In this document: positions 5,317 through 7,609 of the stretch, in pieces
How positions within the stretch are numbered: the stretch's first letter is position 1
How the letters are laid out: each line of letters opens with the position of its first letter
DNA from: DUMC01 sp035362115
Lineage (GTDB): Bacteria > Bacillota > Clostridia > Acetivibrionales > DUMC01
Direction: 5' to 3'
Length of the DNA: 7,609 nt
Assembly: GCA_035362115.1 (NCBI GenBank)
Contig: DAOSDD010000216.1
Coordinates: 1-7,609, forward strand
Position numbers and translations under genes: made by a program
Notes under the pieces: model-generated
The model's database searches: none
The model's input: the letters and a program-made list of their open reading frames with translations, nothing else
What the model was told of the DNA's origin: nothing

Positions 5317-6321
5317 ATGGAACAGCAGTTATGCAACAGAAGTTGTGGGATTAAGGACTATAGAATTACGGGTAGCTTGAAAGCGAGATATAAGATGGAA
5401 ATGAAAGAAAATACGTTTAATTGTTTTAAGGTAAATTCCAGGCTTAATATGAAGAATATGGCCTCCTTTTTTAATATTAATTGGCCTATGGGTAAAAAAG
5501 ATTATATTGCATTGAAAGACAAACAACTTGATACAATTTTTAAATATAAGACACAGCATAAGGTAGTCTATTTTTTTGAATTTGGATGTATGACCTTTAT
5601 AAATTTTGATATGGATGAAATACGAATTTTTATGGAGTATGTTGAGTCTATTATCGGTAAAATAGATAGTGACATGTTCATGAAGTTTTATGAAGGATAC
5701 GCAATAAAAGTTGGTCATAATAATTGCTTTAGATTGTATGGAGACGGTGAGAACTATACGGGCTACAGTAAATATATAGAGGCTATAATTGCTGTTATAC
5801 TTGCAAAATCTACCGCATTATCATGGGTTGAAAGCCAGGTGGATATCCTCATGGATGAGGCCGAGAGGATAATAGACAACCTTTATAAGGGCTGGTTACG
5901 TACCAACAGCAGGAAATTCAGCAGGATAATAGCAAGGATATTAAGATTTGAATATGAGAGCATATATAATATTGAAATACTAGATAGAACCACGGGGCTC
6001 GATAAAAAACTGAAATTCAGACAGGTATATGATGATATGGTAGGATACTATGAATTAATGGAAAGGTTTAATATTGTAAAAAACAAAGTTGATAATCTAA
6101 GACGGCTTACCAGGTCTTATGCTAACTTAAGCTATGAACATCATGAAAACAGATTATATATATTTGAAATATTTTTACTGGTTTTGTTTCCCTTATCCTA
6201 TCTTTTCAGGTATTTAGTAAAGTATCAACAGTTGATTAAAATATTTCCGGTATTTTCTTCAAACCGGCTGAATATTTTCAATAGGGCAGGTAAAGATGCA
6301 GAGAAAAAGATAGATGAATAA
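5317..6321 (+). CDS. RMD1/DUF155 family membrane protein, paralogue 2
   Basis: 334 aa from the first ATG. It aligns along its length with the preceding gene: FFEFGCMTFINF (86-97) against FSFGSIVFINL, ILAKSTALSWVESQVD (161-176) against VLAKSVALEKVEEQLE, then NLYKG, IEILDR (219-224), YELMERFNIVKNKVDNL (245-261) and a hydrophobic helix (about 281-300). Identity is modest, so the duplication is old. Unlike paralogue 1 it has a basic 34-residue tail after the membrane helix. The start is uncertain: no Shine-Dalgarno sequence precedes 5317, and similarity to paralogue 1 begins only near residues 29-35, so ATG 5395 (M27) or 5401 (M29) may be the true start, also with weak sites. The longest frame is given. 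The 98-bp gap from paralogue 1 has no terminator. Molecular function is unknown. Confidence 0.75.
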   Translation: MEQQLCNRSCGIKDYRITGSLKARYKMEMKENTFNCFKVNSRLNMKNMASFFNINWPMGKKDYIALKDKQLDTIFKYKTQHKVVYFFEFGCMTFINFDMDEIRIFMEYVESIIGKIDSDMFMKFYEGYAIKVGHNNCFRLYGDGENYTGYSKYIEAIIAVILAKSTALSWVESQVDILMDEAERIIDNLYKGWLRTNSRKFSRIIARILRFEYESIYNIEILDRTTGLDKKLKFRQVYDDMVGYYELMERFNIVKNKVDNLRRLTRSYANLSYEHHENRLYIFEIFLLVLFPLSYLFRYLVKYQQLIKIFPVFSSNRLNIFNRAGKDAEKKIDE

Positions 6322-6365
6322 AAAATATAGTTACTGATGAATAGACAGTAGATGAAACACCGGTA

Positions 6366-6462
6366 GATAGGATTAAACAAATAGAGCAGATCAGGAATGA
6401 GCAACTTGACTGGTGACATAGAAAGCCAAACGATAGGATTAAATATATAGAGCAGTTCAGGA
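6366..6462 (+). repeat. 31-bp direct repeat in the spacer before the patatin gene
   Basis: 6366-6396 and 6432-6462 match at 28 of 31 bases, offset 66 bp. Both begin GATAGGATTAAA and end TCAGGA. The second copy runs into the AGGAGGT ribosome binding site of the patatin gene; the first ends TCAGGAATGAG. Read in the same frame they give DRIKQIEQIRNEQLDW-stop and DRIKYIEQFRR-stop, so they could derive from coding DNA, but no complete gene is present. Confidence 0.8.
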
Positions 6463-6465
6463 GGT
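6459..6465 (+). promoter_or_regulatory. Strong ribosome binding site of the patatin gene
   Basis: AGGAGGT lies 7 nt before ATG 6473. It is close to the ideal anti-16S match and is the strongest such site in the window. It fixes the start directly ahead of the patatin nucleophile-domain motif. Confidence 0.85.
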
Positions 6466-6472
6466 AACAACA

Positions 6473-7609
6473 ATGTACGGGCTTGTATTAGAAGGCGGTG
6501 GTGCAAAAGGGGCATATCACATTGGGGTATCCAAAGCATTGGTTGAAATGGGATTGGAAATTGGCGGAGTTTCAGGAACTTCAGTAGGTGCCTTAAATGG
6601 CGCAATGATAGTTCAAGGAGAGCTGGATAAAGCTTATGAAATCTGGCAGAACATGAACCCTGCACAAATTATAAAGCTTACGGATAATGAGGAAAAAGAG
6701 CTGGATGATATGGAAGCTACAGGAGAAAAGTTGAGCTTTAAAATTGACAGGTTAAGGAAAATTGTAACTGAAAGAGGTCTTGATATTGAACCTTTGGTAA
6801 AAATATTAAATAAATTGGTAAGCGAATCCAGGGTTCGCGAATCCTCTATGGATTTTGGAATAGTAACATTTGATTTGACCAATAGAAAGCCTGTAGAAAT
6901 ATTTAAAGAAGATATACCTGAAGGTAAATTAATAGACTACCTTATAGCAAGTGCAAATCTTCCATTGTTTAAGATGAAAACAATAGACGGGAGAATATAC
7001 ATTGATGGAGGAGTTTATAATGTGCTCCCTATCAATCTTATTCAAGACAAAGGGTATAAAGATATAATTGTAGTAAGAACCTTTGGACTGGGACGTATAA
7101 AGAAAATTGATACTACAGGGTTAAATGTAATTACAATAGCACCAAGAGAAGGCCTTGGCCCGGTATTAGACTTCAGCGCGAAAAGAGCAAGGAAAAATCT
7201 GAATATGGGTTATTATGATGCCACGAAAGTGTTTAAAAGCTTAAAGGGTAGTAGGTATTACATTAAACCAATGAACAATGATGATTACTACATAAGAAAT
7301 TTGACAGAGCTGAAAAACGATAGGATTGAAAAACTTTGCCACTTGTTTGGATTGGAGAATGCATATGGTAAGAGATCGCTTTTTGAATATGTGATACCTA
7401 AAATAGCAGATATACTGGGAGTTCCTTCAAGTGCTACCTATGAAGATATATCAATCGCCCTGGTTGAAGATGCTGCACGAATTTGCGAAATAGAGAGATT
7501 TAAGGTATATACCATGGATGAGTTAATATCAGAGATAAAAAAAGAGTATATACCTGCAAAAGATGATTTTATTAATGAAATACCTGCATTCATGAGGGGT
7601 ATGAATATT
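6473..7609 (+). CDS. Patatin-like phospholipase family protein, C-terminus outside window
   Basis: 379 codons are visible with no stop before the right edge. Patatin-like enzymes are acyl hydrolases of phospholipids and other lipids that use a Ser-Asp dyad. All three signature elements are present: the oxyanion-hole loop GGGAKG (8-13), the nucleophile elbow GTSVG with Ser37 (35-39), and the DGG motif with Asp178 (178-180). The catalytic domain appears complete by about residue 265. A further 110 residues or more (from about 270, YYIRNLTELKNDRIEKL onward) lie beyond the usual core and have no motif I recognise. There is no signal peptide or membrane helix, so the protein is probably cytoplasmic or peripherally membrane-bound. 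It follows DUF155 paralogue 2 by 151 bp with no visible terminator, suggesting co-transcription. Substrate is not predictable. Confidence 0.92.
   Translation, partial: MYGLVLEGGGAKGAYHIGVSKALVEMGLEIGGVSGTSVGALNGAMIVQGELDKAYEIWQNMNPAQIIKLTDNEEKELDDMEATGEKLSFKIDRLRKIVTERGLDIEPLVKILNKLVSESRVRESSMDFGIVTFDLTNRKPVEIFKEDIPEGKLIDYLIASANLPLFKMKTIDGRIYIDGGVYNVLPINLIQDKGYKDIIVVRTFGLGRIKKIDTTGLNVITIAPREGLGPVLDFSAKRARKNLNMGYYDATKVFKSLKGSRYYIKPMNNDDYYIRNLTELKNDRIEKLCHLFGLENAYGKRSLFEYVIPKIADILGVPSSATYEDISIALVEDAARICEIERFKVYTMDELISEIKKEYIPAKDDFINEIPAFMRGMNI

Noticed and set aside
6225..6882. Minus-strand open frames opposite paralogue 2 and the patatin start
   Set aside because: They are antisense to well-supported coding sequence, and one crosses the repeat spacer; no family resemblance.
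1..7609. CRISPR array, tRNA/rRNA genes, insertion sequence or toxin-antitoxin pair
   Set aside because: None seen: the direct repeats are not regularly spaced CRISPR-like units, and no transposase, terminal inverted repeats or cloverleaf was found.

Overview
The window is AT-rich DNA with compact genes, strong AGGAGG-type ribosome binding sites and Firmicutes-like proteins. These include a pyrimidine/arginine-pathway CarB, a membrane-anchored NodB-type deacetylase, bacterial RMD1/DUF155 proteins and a patatin. I infer a low-GC Gram-positive anaerobe of the Clostridia. No species can be named from sequence alone.

Left part (1-4101, minus strand). The large subunit of carbamoyl-phosphate synthase (carB) starts at 2074 and runs off the left edge; 691 codons are visible. 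Its N-terminal synthetase half is normal. Where the two halves should be joined by about a dozen residues there is instead a 128-residue Asn/Thr/Asp/Val/Ile-rich linker, partly encoded by in-frame tandem DNA repeats. No carA lies upstream. A 602-bp gene-free stretch holds a likely carB promoter, a palindrome over its -35 region, and a roughly 490-nt leader with two identical 50-bp copies of a hairpin element plus a diverged third copy. Further upstream on the same strand is a 474-aa single-pass membrane protein with an extracytoplasmic polysaccharide-deacetylase (NodB) domain.

Right part (4102-7609, plus strand). A divergent promoter region leads into a probable three-gene operon: two diverged paralogues of the RMD1/DUF155 family, each with a C-terminal membrane segment, then a patatin-like phospholipase truncated by the right edge. 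Both spacers after the DUF155 genes contain short, nearly exact direct duplications. One copies the 3' end of the first DUF155 gene; the other copies the segment that carries the patatin ribosome binding site. Membrane-anchored DUF155 proteins beside a lipid hydrolase suggest a membrane-associated function, but this is inference from context.

The less expected items are the CarB linker, the repetitive carB leader, the DUF155-DUF155-patatin cluster, and 12-bp (or 6n-bp) tandem duplications recurring in coding and non-coding DNA.
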